64,000 nt of DNA from an uncultured Selenomonadales bacterium (GTDB lineage Bacteria > Bacillota > Negativicutes > Acidaminococcales > Acidaminococcaceae), in the NCBI GenBank assembly GCA_900315345.1, contig OMYP01000010.1:41294-105293 (forward strand). Direction: 5' to 3'. The position numbers and the translations under genes are program-made. The notes under the pieces are model-generated. The model was not told the DNA's origin and did not search any database. It saw only the letters and a program-made list of their open reading frames with translations. Below are positions 33,990 through 43,011 of the stretch, piece after piece; positions within the stretch are counted from its first letter, which is position 1; the number at the start of each line of letters is the position of its first letter.

Positions 33990-36900
33990 ATTTGAGTTTA
34001 CGCCTGCCCAGAAAAAGGCTATTCAGTGCATTGACAGGAATGTTTCTGTATCCGCCGGCGCCGGGAGCGGGAAGACACGGGTGCTGGTGAATCGTTTTTT
34101 ATATATTTTGTCGCTGGGCTTATGGAAGTCTGAAAAACGAATCCTGCCCCGGGAGGTGCTGGCGGTCACGTTTACACGTAAGGCTGCGGCGGAGATGCGG
34201 GAACGAATCCGAAACGAAATGGATAAAAAGATCAATAGCGGTACGGATAAGGCGTACTGGCAGGATCAGCGCAAAGGACTGGCAGGTTCCCAGATCGGGA
34301 CTATTCACAGCTTCTGCAGCAGCCTGTTACGGTCGCATCCCGTGGAGTGCGGACTGGATCCGGAGTTCTCCGTAATGGAGGAATCCGATTATAAAGAGTT
34401 CTTGCAGGAGGAAACGAGGGACCTGCTTCGCAGCCTTCTCCATAAAGGGGAATCTTCCGCTGTGGCACTCTGCACGGAATACGGAAGCCGCAGCCTGTTG
34501 ACCCAGACGATATTTCTGTTGCAGAAGGGCGTTTTGTTTCAGAAGGGGATATTTTCCCGGAATTATCAGGAGTGGAAGGAGTCATTGCGGCAGGAAGCTG
34601 TATTACTGGGAGAAGAGTTTTCGCCGGAACTGGTGGCTTCCAGTGCTCCGGTGAACCGGGCGGTGTTGGAAAAAAATCTGGATAAAATTCACGAGGCTCT
34701 GGCTGAACCGGAGTTGCCCGGACATATTGCTTTTTTAGAGGACGTCTGCCGGCAGCTGAAAAAGCAAGGAAAGAACAAGGAAGTTATTGGCGCTTTGAGA
34801 GACCGACTTCAGAGTGTATTGGCCTATCCATTAGTCGCCAGGTCACTGACACTGTTGCCATTATGGGAAGAATACCTTCTTACCGTTCAGGCATATCTGG
34901 ATAAAAAGAAGCGAAAACTTGGAAGGCTGGGGTTCGACGATCTGGAAACAATGGCTCTGGATCTGCTGAATAATCATCCTGAAGTGCTGGCAGGCTGCAG
35001 GAGCCGGTTCAAATTCATTATGGTAGATGAATTCCAGGATACCAACGAGCGGCAGCGACAGCTGATTTATCTGCTCTGCGGCGGGGACGCTGATGTGCTT
35101 AAGGATAAAAGACTCTTCGTAGTAGGTGATCCAAAGCAGTCCATTTACCGTTTCCGCGGGGCAGATGTAAGCGTTTTTGCAAGAGTCCGGAACGAAATCC
35201 AAAAAACGGGAGGGGAGGATATCCTGCTGGATGATAATTTCCGGACGGTAGCTCCTGTGCTGGATTTTTGTAATGATATTTTCCCCGGAATGATGGGAAC
35301 AGAGCGGTCCTGTGATGTTTATTATGAAGCGCTGCAGTCTCACAGAAAGAGTGACAAAAAACCTGAGCTGCAAGTGTATCATTATAACAGCGATTTTTCT
35401 TCCGATATTGTAAGGGAAATAGAAGCGAAATGGCTGGCAAAACGGTTGAAGTCATTTCATCGGGAAGGGATCGCCTTTAAGGACATGGCGGTCTTGATGC
35501 AGAAGATGACCTATATTTCCGTTTTGACGAGTGCCTTTCGGGAACAGCAGGTTCCCTGCACTGTTGTTGACGGAAGGGGATTTTATGACCGGATCGAGAT
35601 TCAGGATATGATGAATCTGTTTTCATTTATACTGAATCCCCACGATAACCTGAATCTGGCAGGAGTATTGCGGTCTGTTTATTTCGGGCTGGATGATGAA
35701 ATCCTAACCAGGTTGCTGCTTGACTTGGCAAAGCATAATAAAGAGACAGGAAAAAACCATTCTTTATGGGATTTTTTACAGGAATTGCCTGTAAAAGAAG
35801 CAGAAAGAACGCAGTTGGTATGTCGGAGCGTTGCTGTATTGAAGCAAATCCTGACTGCGGGAACCGTGCTGAATCTGCCTGATTTCTGCCGGGAACTGCA
35901 GGCATATCTCCACCCGGAAACGGTGGCAGCCATGCAGTACAACGGGGAAGAGCAGCTTGCCAATATCCGGAAATTTTTCCGAATGGCAGATGAATTTGCT
36001 GCAGACCAGCAGGGAACGGTACAGGATTTTATACTGCATTTGCTGCGGATGCAGGAAGAGGGAGTTAGGGAAGCAGCTGCCGATGTGGCCGCAGAGGATG
36101 CGGTTCAGCTTATGACAGTGCATAAATCCAAAGGGCTGGAATTTCAGGTAGTTTCAGTTCCCTTCATGGATGCTGCAGGGAAAAGGGATACGGAACAGGT
36201 AGGATATAGCCGGGAACTGGGGCTGGGGATATCTGTCCGTGATTCGGGCGGACAGCTGGTGTCCAGCCCTGTATTGCGGGAAATCAAGCAGTCTGATGGA
36301 GAAAAAGAACAGGAAGAAAAAGTACGGCTGTTATATGTGGCCATGACCCGGGCCCGGGACAGACTGGTTTTATCAGGCGGTTTTAAAGAAACGAAGGCAG
36401 ATTCAAAAACTGTTGACTGGATGAAGGTTCTTCTGCAAAATCTGCAAGAGGACAGTGAAAGAATTGTCAGGACAGATATTGACGTAAGTGAAAAGGCGGA
36501 AGAAGAGAAAGCAACAGACGTTTCTGTACAGAACCGGGAAATTACTTCAGACGCATTTTCTCATGCAGTCAGGAATTCGGAACCGTTAAAATACTTCGGG
36601 GAAAGTGCTATGACGCGCTTTTCCGCTTCTTCATTGCAGGAGTATGCATGGTGCCCCCGCAGTTACTATTATCGGTTCATTGAACAGATTCCTGTGGCTG
36701 ATGAGGAGGAAACGCACGGAAGTACGCTTCCTGCAGCGGTACTGGGAACCCTGGTCCATGAAGTGCTGGAAAAATACGGGAAATGGCGTATGGCTAACCG
36801 GTTTGCAGAGGATGATGCAGTATGGCGCGGTTTCTATCTGGAGAGCATGGAAAAATTAGCGGAAGGCCGGATAAATCTTGCTGTCGGGGCGGAAGAGATG

Positions 36901-37356
36901 CTTCGAAACTATCTGCAGTCTTCTCTGTATAAAGACTATTCCTCCCGGCAGAAATTTGCGGAATACAGCTTTCAACTTCCCTTGCTGAAGGATGAAAAAC
37001 ATACTTACATTATTACCGGTTTTATAGATGGTATAGCCGAAGCACCGGACGGTTCCCTTCAGATCGTGGATTATAAGTCCGGACAGGTTCCGGGGGAAAA
37101 ACACGTGGCCGACGGATATGCCTGGCAGCTTACACTGTATAAGCTGGCGGTGGAATCATTACTGGGGAAAAATGTAGGAAAAGCTTCGCTGCATTTTATC
37201 CGGAACTGCAGTGAGTGGATTTTGCCAGACCGGGATTATAAGACGGAAATCATGCAAATTTGCGGTGAAATTGCCGGGAAAAAGACGGAAGAAGATTTTG
37301 GACCGAATATGTCCCATTGTACTGACTGTCCCTTTTCATACATGTGTAGAAGGTGA
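33982..37356 (+). CDS. addA: ATP-dependent helicase/nuclease subunit A (AddA)
   Basis: This 1124-residue UvrD-family helicase and nuclease is the motor of AddAB. It has TPAQKKAIQ, Walker A SAGAGSGKTRVLVNRF (about residues 26-41), AVTFTRKAAAEMRERI, Walker B IMVDEFQDTNERQ, DPKQSIYRFRGADV and motif VI RLLYVAMTRARDRLVL. The C-terminal nuclease shows FSASSLQEYAWCPRSYYY, GTLVHEVLEKYG and LQIVDYKSGQVPG. The start is the ATG at 33982, five bases after GGAGGAG; a further upstream ATG at 33967 is less well placed. Overlap with addB indicates coupled translation and a 1:1 complex. Confidence 0.95.
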   Translation: MAEFEFTPAQKKAIQCIDRNVSVSAGAGSGKTRVLVNRFLYILSLGLWKSEKRILPREVLAVTFTRKAAAEMRERIRNEMDKKINSGTDKAYWQDQRKGLAGSQIGTIHSFCSSLLRSHPVECGLDPEFSVMEESDYKEFLQEETRDLLRSLLHKGESSAVALCTEYGSRSLLTQTIFLLQKGVLFQKGIFSRNYQEWKESLRQEAVLLGEEFSPELVASSAPVNRAVLEKNLDKIHEALAEPELPGHIAFLEDVCRQLKKQGKNKEVIGALRDRLQSVLAYPLVARSLTLLPLWEEYLLTVQAYLDKKKRKLGRLGFDDLETMALDLLNNHPEVLAGCRSRFKFIMVDEFQDTNERQRQLIYLLCGGDADVLKDKRLFVVGDPKQSIYRFRGADVSVFARVRNEIQKTGGEDILLDDNFRTVAPVLDFCNDIFPGMMGTERSCDVYYEALQSHRKSDKKPELQVYHYNSDFSSDIVREIEAKWLAKRLKSFHREGIAFKDMAVLMQKMTYISVLTSAFREQQVPCTVVDGRGFYDRIEIQDMMNLFSFILNPHDNLNLAGVLRSVYFGLDDEILTRLLLDLAKHNKETGKNHSLWDFLQELPVKEAERTQLVCRSVAVLKQILTAGTVLNLPDFCRELQAYLHPETVAAMQYNGEEQLANIRKFFRMADEFAADQQGTVQDFILHLLRMQEEGVREAAADVAAEDAVQLMTVHKSKGLEFQVVSVPFMDAAGKRDTEQVGYSRELGLGISVRDSGGQLVSSPVLREIKQSDGEKEQEEKVRLLYVAMTRARDRLVLSGGFKETKADSKTVDWMKVLLQNLQEDSERIVRTDIDVSEKAEEEKATDVSVQNREITSDAFSHAVRNSEPLKYFGESAMTRFSASSLQEYAWCPRSYYYRFIEQIPVADEEETHGSTLPAAVLGTLVHEVLEKYGKWRMANRFAEDDAVWRGFYLESMEKLAEGRINLAVGAEEMLRNYLQSSLYKDYSSRQKFAEYSFQLPLLKDEKHTYIITGFIDGIAEAPDGSLQIVDYKSGQVPGEKHVADGYAWQLTLYKLAVESLLGKNVGKASLHFIRNCSEWILPDRDYKTEIMQICGEIAGKKTEEDFGPNMSHCTDCPFSYMCRR

Positions 37357-37439
37357 AGGGCGGTTCCGGTGAAAATGGAAAATTTTGGTGAATTCTTTTA
37401 ATTTTCAGGAGAAAACACCACTAACAGTGCAAAGTGTGG

Positions 37440-37471
37440 TAAAATGATAGTGTCGTAAAATGATAGTGTCG
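37440..37471 (+). repeat. Perfect 16-bp tandem duplication upstream of ireB
   Basis: TAAAATGATAGTGTCG occurs twice back to back (37440-37455 and 37456-37471), and a third partial copy begins TAAATTG. Each copy starts with TAAAAT, which resembles a -10 and in the first copy follows TGTGG. The duplication lies about 80 bases before the ireB start and could double a promoter or a binding site. Confidence 0.8.
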
Positions 37472-37549
37472 TAAATTGTATAGCATTCCTGACAGATTAT
37501 TGGACAGAATAATATTAATGTATATTACGCTTGAAAAGGAGTGAGGAAC

Positions 37550-37810
37550 ATGGCAAACGTATCACAGGAAACCATGATGTTTAAAAGGAACCGGGAAAAG
37601 GCTCCTGTGGAGCAGACCATAAAAGAGGTTTGCGAAGCATTGAAGGAAAAAGGCTATAGCCCGAAGGATCAGCTGGTCGGCTATCTGCTCTCCGGTGATC
37701 CAACATATATTACGAGCTATAAAGATGCCCGCAACAAGCTGCGTCAGTATGAAAGATACGAACTGGTAGAAGCATTGCTGGAAAACTACCTGGCTGTAAT
37801 TCAAAAATAG
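37550..37810 (+). CDS. ireB: IreB family regulatory phosphoprotein (UPF0297)
   Basis: This 86-residue cytoplasmic protein belongs to a family which, in Enterococcus, is a substrate of the IreK Ser/Thr kinase and acts on cephalosporin resistance. The conserved core QETMMFKRNREKAPVEQTIKEVCEALKEKGYSPKDQLVGYLLSGDPTYITSY is nearly unaltered and includes the Thr phosphorylation region. A GTG at 37541 is possible, but the ATG at 37550 is the usual start. It is followed by ruvX, then the AsmA-like gene, DUF1292 and mltG. The ireB-ruvX-DUF1292 set is a common Firmicute arrangement. Confidence 0.92.
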   Translation: MANVSQETMMFKRNREKAPVEQTIKEVCEALKEKGYSPKDQLVGYLLSGDPTYITSYKDARNKLRQYERYELVEALLENYLAVIQK

Positions 37811-37824
37811 GATCGGGTACCCTG

Positions 37825-38250
37825 ATGAGGATAATGGCTCTTGATTTAGGTACTCGCACCATAGGCGTAGCTGTCAGCGATGTGACCGGGCTGATTGCCA
37901 ATGGTATAGAAACCATACGGAGGACATCGCCTGAACGGGATTTCTCCAGACTGGAACAGCTTGTTGCCCAGTGGGAAATCGGCGAAATTGTATTGGGATA
38001 TCCGAAAAACATGAATGGGACAATCGGGGAACGGGCCAAGGTGTCTGAACAGTTTGCAGAAGAACTGAAGGAACGGTTTCCCGGAATTTCCGTTGTGTTA
38101 TGGGATGAAAGGCTGTCTACTATAGCTGCGGAACGTGTCCTGATCGATGCAGATCTGCAACGTAAAAAACGCCGGAAGGTAATTGATATGATGGCTGCTG
38201 TCGTGATCCTGCAAAACTATCTGGACAGCAGATACCTGCGTAGGTCCTGA
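37825..38250 (+). CDS. ruvX: RuvX/YqgF Holliday-junction resolvase-like nuclease
   Basis: This 141-residue RNase H-fold protein belongs to the YqgF family, with proposed roles in resolving Holliday junctions and in trimming pre-16S rRNA. It begins MRIMALDLGTRTIGVAVSD (first catalytic Asp), has GEIVLGYPKNMNGTIGERAK and then VVLWDERLSTIAAERVL (acidic residue of the site). It ends with KKRRKVIDMMAAVVILQNYLD, which carries the last Asp. Length is normal. It lies 14 bases after ireB and is surely co-transcribed. Confidence 0.95.
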   Translation: MRIMALDLGTRTIGVAVSDVTGLIANGIETIRRTSPERDFSRLEQLVAQWEIGEIVLGYPKNMNGTIGERAKVSEQFAEELKERFPGISVVLWDERLSTIAAERVLIDADLQRKKRRKVIDMMAAVVILQNYLDSRYLRRS

Positions 38251-38371
38251 AATTTACTGCCCGTTTATTCGAAAACGCGGCGGATTGTTTGCGGTTTGTC
38301 CTGATGTAGCAGACGGAATATCCTGTTGTTAGAATCTGTGTATATTTCCTGAGTTGATTAGGTGGATAAGA

Positions 38372-39988
38372 GTGGAAGAAACTTCTTCAAAAAACAGAAT
38401 CATTATGGGAGGGGCGCTGGCAGTTTTAGTTGCCATTGCCCTTATTATTAAATTAGGCGGCGGCGCCGCCGCGAAACTGGCAGAACAGATGTTGGCTGCG
38501 CAAAATGTGGTTTCTGGAACTGTAACCTATGAAAAAGTCACTGCCGGTTTTGCAGGTGATGTAGAGATCCGGAACCTTATATGGAAAGCTCCTAACGGGG
38601 ACGTAAAAATGGAAATGCCGCTGGCCACGGCTTCCGTAAATTTCTTTGACGCGTTGCGTCAGGGAGGCGGAATTGGATCTGTTTCCAACATTGTTTTTAA
38701 CAGACCGAAATTTTACGGAGTATATGAAGAAGGTCAGGGATTGGACCTGCTCAACCTTTTAAAACTTGCCGGCCAGGATTCAAAGGAAGCTCTGGGAAAA
38801 AACAATGAACCGGTGAAGCCTACCGGTTTTCGTGGCCTTATTGAAGTAAAAGATGGCGCCGTTGAACTGATTTCAAACGGAAAAAAAGTTAAGTTGGATA
38901 AATTGAATTCCCAAATGGCTTTTAAACAGTATCCGTTGCTTCGGGCAAGCGCAACAGCCAGCAAAGGAAGTTGCGACCTGGTCCTGAACATGGTCTATGA
39001 AAACGGGGCGGCCCAGGTGACGGGAGAGGCAAAAAGCGCCGAAGTGGCAGATGTGATGGCCATGTATCCGGATTTAAAGCATATCACGGTAACTGCCGGA
39101 AAAGTGCCTACGGTAAAGGTGGATGCTTCAAAAGATAAGGGAGGCTGGCATATACGTCTGGACGGAAAGCCCCGCAATATGGCCGGGGAATTTTTCGGAA
39201 TGCATTTTTCAGAGGGAGAAGGAAACTTTACAGCAGACCGGGATGAAGCTTTGCTCCAGGATATCCGTGCAAATGTTAACGGCATGCCGGTTGTGGTTAA
39301 TGGGAAAATAAAAAGCGGAAGAGGAACTCCGCTGCCCCCTGTATTTGATCTGGCTTTTTCCGCTGACCAGTTTAAGACCCAGGCTTTAAGCAAAGGACTG
39401 TATCTGGATGACGGCGCGGTCAATATTTCCGGAAAAGTAACGGGGAACGCGGTTGAACCTAAACTGGAAGGGACGTTTACAAGTAATTACTTATATGCTG
39501 CGCCACTTAAGCTTACCGGTCTGCAGGGACAGTTTGTGTGGGACGCAGGAAAGCTTGTGCTGAAAAATACCGGGGCAATGGGGGCAGGTGAAAAAATTGC
39601 CGTAAACGGTTTTTTGTCCCTTGCCGGAGGAGAGTATGATTTATCCGTGTCCGGGCAGAATCTGGATGCCGCATTGCTTACGGACAACCGGGTTACCGGT
39701 GTTCTCTGGATGAAAGCGCAGGTCACCGGGAAAGACAGGGCGGATTCCGCCGTGGGAAGCGGACAGTTTGCTATGCAGAAAGGAAGATACTATCACACAG
39801 AGGGACATCTTCGCAGCGATGAGATTCGTTATATGGAAGGGGAAATCCTGATTGAGAACGGAAAGTTTGGAACAAAGGATGCTGCGATGAAACTTGGAAG
39901 AAATAAATATAAGATATCTGTAACTGAGGGAGATAAAGAGGCTGCGGAAATTAAAATCGGAGAGAAGCTTGCGTCTTCCCTGTTTTGA
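38372..39988 (+). CDS. AsmA-like single-pass membrane protein (paralogue of 29497 gene)
   Basis: This 538-residue protein has an N-terminal membrane helix (IIMGGALAVLVAIALIIKLGG) and a long periplasmic beta-repeat body, with FAGDVEIRNLIWKAPNGDVKMEMP matching the same region of the 29497 protein. Such proteins help move lipids or assemble the outer membrane, which fits a diderm host. The likely start is GTG 38372, seven bases after AGGTGG; an in-frame TTG at 38354 lacks a site. Its position between ruvX and DUF1292 interrupts an otherwise conserved Firmicute order, so it looks like a lineage-specific insertion. The function is inferred from fold only. Confidence 0.65.
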   Translation: MEETSSKNRIIMGGALAVLVAIALIIKLGGGAAAKLAEQMLAAQNVVSGTVTYEKVTAGFAGDVEIRNLIWKAPNGDVKMEMPLATASVNFFDALRQGGGIGSVSNIVFNRPKFYGVYEEGQGLDLLNLLKLAGQDSKEALGKNNEPVKPTGFRGLIEVKDGAVELISNGKKVKLDKLNSQMAFKQYPLLRASATASKGSCDLVLNMVYENGAAQVTGEAKSAEVADVMAMYPDLKHITVTAGKVPTVKVDASKDKGGWHIRLDGKPRNMAGEFFGMHFSEGEGNFTADRDEALLQDIRANVNGMPVVVNGKIKSGRGTPLPPVFDLAFSADQFKTQALSKGLYLDDGAVNISGKVTGNAVEPKLEGTFTSNYLYAAPLKLTGLQGQFVWDAGKLVLKNTGAMGAGEKIAVNGFLSLAGGEYDLSVSGQNLDAALLTDNRVTGVLWMKAQVTGKDRADSAVGSGQFAMQKGRYYHTEGHLRSDEIRYMEGEILIENGKFGTKDAAMKLGRNKYKISVTEGDKEAAEIKIGEKLASSLF

Positions 39989-40017
39989 TTTAAATTTTTA
40001 TAAAGGAGTAAAACACG

Positions 40018-40407
40018 ATGGAAAAAGATATGAAGGAATTAATGGAAGAAGAATCGGTGGAAACTTTTGAATTTACCGATGATGAAGGACTGGATCATTG
40101 TTTTGTAGTGGAAAGCCGCTTTAAAGTGGGACAGGATGACTATGTGGCACTGCTGGAAGTAGATCCTGCCATCTTTGAGGAAAGTGAAACCTGCGATTGC
40201 GGTTGTGACCATGAACATGGTCACGCACATGATTTGTCTTCGTCGGATGAGTGCGGCTGCGGTCACGATGATGGGGAAGAAGTTGAAGAGCCGAATATTA
40301 TCCTTGCTAAAATCACGGAAGATGAAAACGGAGAAGTAGATATTCAGGTTCCTACCGATGAAGAATTTGAAAAAGCGAAAAGTGTTTACGAAACTTTGGA
40401 TGCATGA
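40018..40407 (+). CDS. DUF1292 family acidic protein with Cys/His-rich insert
   Basis: This 129-residue, very acidic cytoplasmic protein has the DUF1292 frame: ETFEFTDDEGLDHCFVVESRFKVGQDDYVALLEV and, after an insert, IILAKITEDENGEVDIQVPTDEEFEKAKSVYE. The insert at about residues 58-85 contains five Cys and five His (CDCGCDHEHGHAHD, then CGCGHDD) and looks able to bind a metal such as zinc or nickel. DUF1292 proteins I know are shorter and less Cys-rich, and their function is unknown. A good ribosome-binding site (AAAGGAG) precedes the ATG. It lies between the AsmA-like gene and mltG. Confidence 0.85.
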   Translation: MEKDMKELMEEESVETFEFTDDEGLDHCFVVESRFKVGQDDYVALLEVDPAIFEESETCDCGCDHEHGHAHDLSSSDECGCGHDDGEEVEEPNIILAKITEDENGEVDIQVPTDEEFEKAKSVYETLDA

Positions 40408-40474
40408 AATGAGCACGGGTGTGGCGCTTCGGTTCTGCCGTAACGTGTATATGAATTGACGTCGGGTATGAAGA

Positions 40475-40498
40475 TTCATGGATTGGTGCTTCCATGAG
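40475..40498 (+). other. Small hairpin in the mltG leader
   Basis: TTCATGGA (40475-40482) pairs with TCCATGAG (40491-40498) around an 8-nt loop, just before the mltG ribosome-binding site at 40512. It has no T run, so it is not a terminator; a role in translation is possible but unproven. Confidence 0.35.
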
Positions 40499-40526
40499 TG
40501 ACTTTTGACGACCGGAGGTAATAGTT

Positions 40527-41540
40527 TTGTTTAAACGGGTGATACCATTATTGCTCGCATTTACCCTGATGCTGGGACTGGGTGCATACTGGCTGCTGTA
40601 TTATACCGGGAACAATACGGAATATGCCAGGGGCCATCGCTATCTTGTGACTATTAAACCTGGGATGACAACCGCTGATATAGCGGACCTGCTCCACAAA
40701 AAGCATCTCGTTAAGACTCCCGAGGCATTCCGAATGGAGGCCCGTATACGGGGTCTGGCCGGGAAGCTGGAAGCCGGGCGATACGAGATCATCGGGGGTA
40801 TGTCAAACAGTGAGATCGTAGATATCCTTTCCAAAGGGCAGACTTATAATGTGAAGTTTACAGTTCCGGAAGGATTTAATGTGGTAAAAACCGGACGGAA
40901 GCTGGAAGCGGAAGGGTTAGGTGACGCCCGGAAGTTTGAAGAGGCTGCCCGTAATTACACACCGTATCCCTACATGGAGACCGATAATCCCCATGTGATA
41001 TTTAAAGCTGAGGGGTTTATCTTCCCGACTACGTACCAACTGGATCCGGATATGTCGGAAAAAGAGATCCTGGCAATGATGGTCCGTACCTTTAATTCGG
41101 AAATGAACCGGGAAAATATTCCTGCCCTTGCAAAAGAGAAGAAAATGAATTTGCGGGACCTTGTCAATCTGGCGGCAATGGTCGAACTGGAGGCCGTTTT
41201 CCCGGAAGAACAGGCCCGGATTGCCGGGGTGTTCCTGAAGCGTCTTCATATTTATATGCCGATCCAGTCTGATACGACAATACAGTATCTTTTGGGCGCA
41301 CAGAAAGAGGAAGTCACAATAGCAGATACAAAAATAAGAAGCCCTTACAATACGTATCAGAATACGGGACTTCCGCCCGGCCCGATTGGATCCCCGGGGA
41401 TGGATGCGATAAAGGCGGTGCTGTACCCTGAAGTAACGGACTATCTGTATTTTGTGGCGGAAAAAGACGGGCATCACCGGTTTACAAAAACCTATCAGGA
41501 ACACCTTAAGGCAATTGAAGATATTCATGGAAAAGAATGA
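40527..41540 (+). CDS. mltG: Endolytic transglycosylase MltG
   Basis: This 337-residue membrane-anchored enzyme cuts nascent peptidoglycan strands and sets glycan length. One N-terminal helix (VIPLLLAFTLMLGLGAYWLLYY) leads to a LysM-like subdomain (GMTTADIADLLHKKHLVKTPEAFRMEAR) and the YceG catalytic domain with AEGFIFPTTYQL, NLAAMVELEAVFPEEQARIAGVFLKRL (catalytic Glu) and IQSDTTIQYLLG. The closing SPYNTYQNTGLPPGPIGSPGMDAIKAVL is highly diagnostic. The start is TTG, ten bases after CGGAGG. It follows DUF1292, as in other Firmicutes. Confidence 0.95.
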   Translation: MFKRVIPLLLAFTLMLGLGAYWLLYYTGNNTEYARGHRYLVTIKPGMTTADIADLLHKKHLVKTPEAFRMEARIRGLAGKLEAGRYEIIGGMSNSEIVDILSKGQTYNVKFTVPEGFNVVKTGRKLEAEGLGDARKFEEAARNYTPYPYMETDNPHVIFKAEGFIFPTTYQLDPDMSEKEILAMMVRTFNSEMNRENIPALAKEKKMNLRDLVNLAAMVELEAVFPEEQARIAGVFLKRLHIYMPIQSDTTIQYLLGAQKEEVTIADTKIRSPYNTYQNTGLPPGPIGSPGMDAIKAVLYPEVTDYLYFVAEKDGHHRFTKTYQEHLKAIEDIHGKE

Positions 41541-41648
41541 TGATGCCATTCCTGTTTGACTGATACGGCAGGAAAATCCGGGTAGTATAATTCCGCTACG
41601 GTGTATAACTTCCGTGAGCGGATACCGGTTTACAAGTTGTAATAAATA

Positions 41649-41681
41649 AAAAAATCGCGGGTAATTTAGCCGCGATTTTTT
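41649..41681 (+). terminator. Bidirectional rho-independent terminator
   Basis: AAAAAATCGCGG (41649-41660) and CCGCGATTTTTT (41670-41681) form a perfect 12-bp stem with a 9-nt loop. It ends the mltG transcript, and lies only about 30 bases before the U32 peptidase gene, which therefore might depend on read-through. Confidence 0.9.
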
Positions 41682-41708
41682 CATAAAGAGGTTTTGAGAG
41701 GCGTGACT

Positions 41709-42932
41709 ATGGAAAAATTGAAAAAACCAGAACTGCTGGCTCCGGCCGGTAATATGGAAAAGCTGAAGATGGCCCTGCTTTATGGCGCAGATGCGGTGTA
41801 TCTGGGCGGAAAAGTAATGGGTCTGCGGGCATTTGCAGGGAATTTTTCACTTGAGGAAATGGAACAGGCTGTAGTTTTCGCCCACAGTTTGCAGAAAAAA
41901 GTTTACGTAACAGTCAACATCTTTGCGCATAACGAAGATTTAACAGTTTTACCTGAATACCTCAGGCATCTTAGGGAGATAAACGTGGATGCCCTTCTGA
42001 TTTCCGATTTAGGGGTATGGTCTGTAGCCCGGGAGGTGGTCCCGGATATTCCCTTGCATGTCAGTACCCAGGCAAACACCACAAACTGGGCGGCTGTGAA
42101 GGCGTGGGAAAATCTGGGCGCAAGCCGGGTGGTACTGGCAAGGGAGCTTTCTCTTGAAGAAATAAAAGATATTTCCCGAAAAACCCGGGTAGAACTGGAG
42201 ACTTTTGTTCACGGGGCTATGTGTATATCCTATTCCGGCCGCTGCTGGCTCAGCAGTTACCTGACCGGCCGGGACGGCAACCGGGGGGCCTGCGCACAGG
42301 TATGCCGGTGGGAGTTCGGGCTTACGGAAAAAAAGCGCCCTGGTGAAATATTCGATGTGGCAGAAGATGAAAGAGGCACGTATATTATGAACTCAAAAGA
42401 TCTGTGCCTGCTTTCCTGCCTGCCGGATCTGATTCAGACGGGCGTTTGCAGCTTCAAGATTGAAGGAAGGATGAAAAGCGCCCATTATGCAGCCAGCGTT
42501 GTCAGTGTGTACCGGCGGGCGATTGATGCCTGCTGGCAGGATCCGGAAAATTACAGGGTCTGCCAGGAATGGCTGGAGGAGCTGGAAAAGGTTTCCCACA
42601 GACCGTATACAACAGGTTTTGCTTTGGGAAAACCTGACAACAATGCACAGGTTTACACGACTTCATCTTATTTGCAGACCCATGAATTTGTGGGACTGGT
42701 TCGGGGATGGACAAACGGCAGGCTGACTGTGGAGCAGAGGAACCACATGAAAGAAGGAGAAATACTGGAGGTCTTCTGCCCGGACGGAAGCCTGCGGTCT
42801 TTGACATTGCAGGATATGCGGGATCAGGACGGTAATCCTATTACCAGCGCTCCCCATGCCCAGCAGGTTTTTACCTGCAGAACGGAATCGGAAATGCCGT
42901 CTTCATCAATTTTGCGGCGCCGGATAGTGTAA
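41709..42932 (+). CDS. Peptidase U32 family protein (TrhP-like tRNA hydroxylation factor)
   Basis: This 407-residue protein of the U32 family is close to TrhP/YegQ, which takes part in hydroxylating U34 of certain tRNAs using prephenate-linked chemistry. Family elements are ELLAPAGNMEKLKMALLYGADAVYLGG, SDLGVWSVAREVVPDIPLHVSTQANTTN and the signature ETFVHGAMCISYSGRCWLSSY. Cysteines of the likely iron-sulfur site are in MCISYSGRCWLS, GACAQVCRW and KDLCLL. The ATG at 41709 follows GAGAGG; an in-frame TTG at 41694 is less likely. The nearest -10-like sequence (TATAAT, 41586) lies before the 41649 terminator. Confidence 0.88.
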   Translation: MEKLKKPELLAPAGNMEKLKMALLYGADAVYLGGKVMGLRAFAGNFSLEEMEQAVVFAHSLQKKVYVTVNIFAHNEDLTVLPEYLRHLREINVDALLISDLGVWSVAREVVPDIPLHVSTQANTTNWAAVKAWENLGASRVVLARELSLEEIKDISRKTRVELETFVHGAMCISYSGRCWLSSYLTGRDGNRGACAQVCRWEFGLTEKKRPGEIFDVAEDERGTYIMNSKDLCLLSCLPDLIQTGVCSFKIEGRMKSAHYAASVVSVYRRAIDACWQDPENYRVCQEWLEELEKVSHRPYTTGFALGKPDNNAQVYTTSSYLQTHEFVGLVRGWTNGRLTVEQRNHMKEGEILEVFCPDGSLRSLTLQDMRDQDGNPITSAPHAQQVFTCRTESEMPSSSILRRRIV

Positions 42933-42960
42933 ATTTGTAGTGGCGAAAATATTGAGAATA

Positions 42961-42969
42961 TGGTACAAT
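42961..42969 (+). promoter_or_regulatory. Probable extended -10 before the M24 peptidase gene
   Basis: TGGTACAAT is an extended -10 about 43 bases before the ATG at 43012; the -35 is weak. Confidence 0.4.
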
Positions 42970-43011
42970 GAAACAGTAAATTTTTGCAGGTTAAAGAAGG
43001 TATGAAGCGTT

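Noticed and set aside
41556..41591. TTGACT and TATAAT as a standard promoter before the 41649 terminator
   Set aside because: The spacer is 24 bases, too long for a normal sigma-70-type promoter; only the -10-like element is reported as a weak finding.
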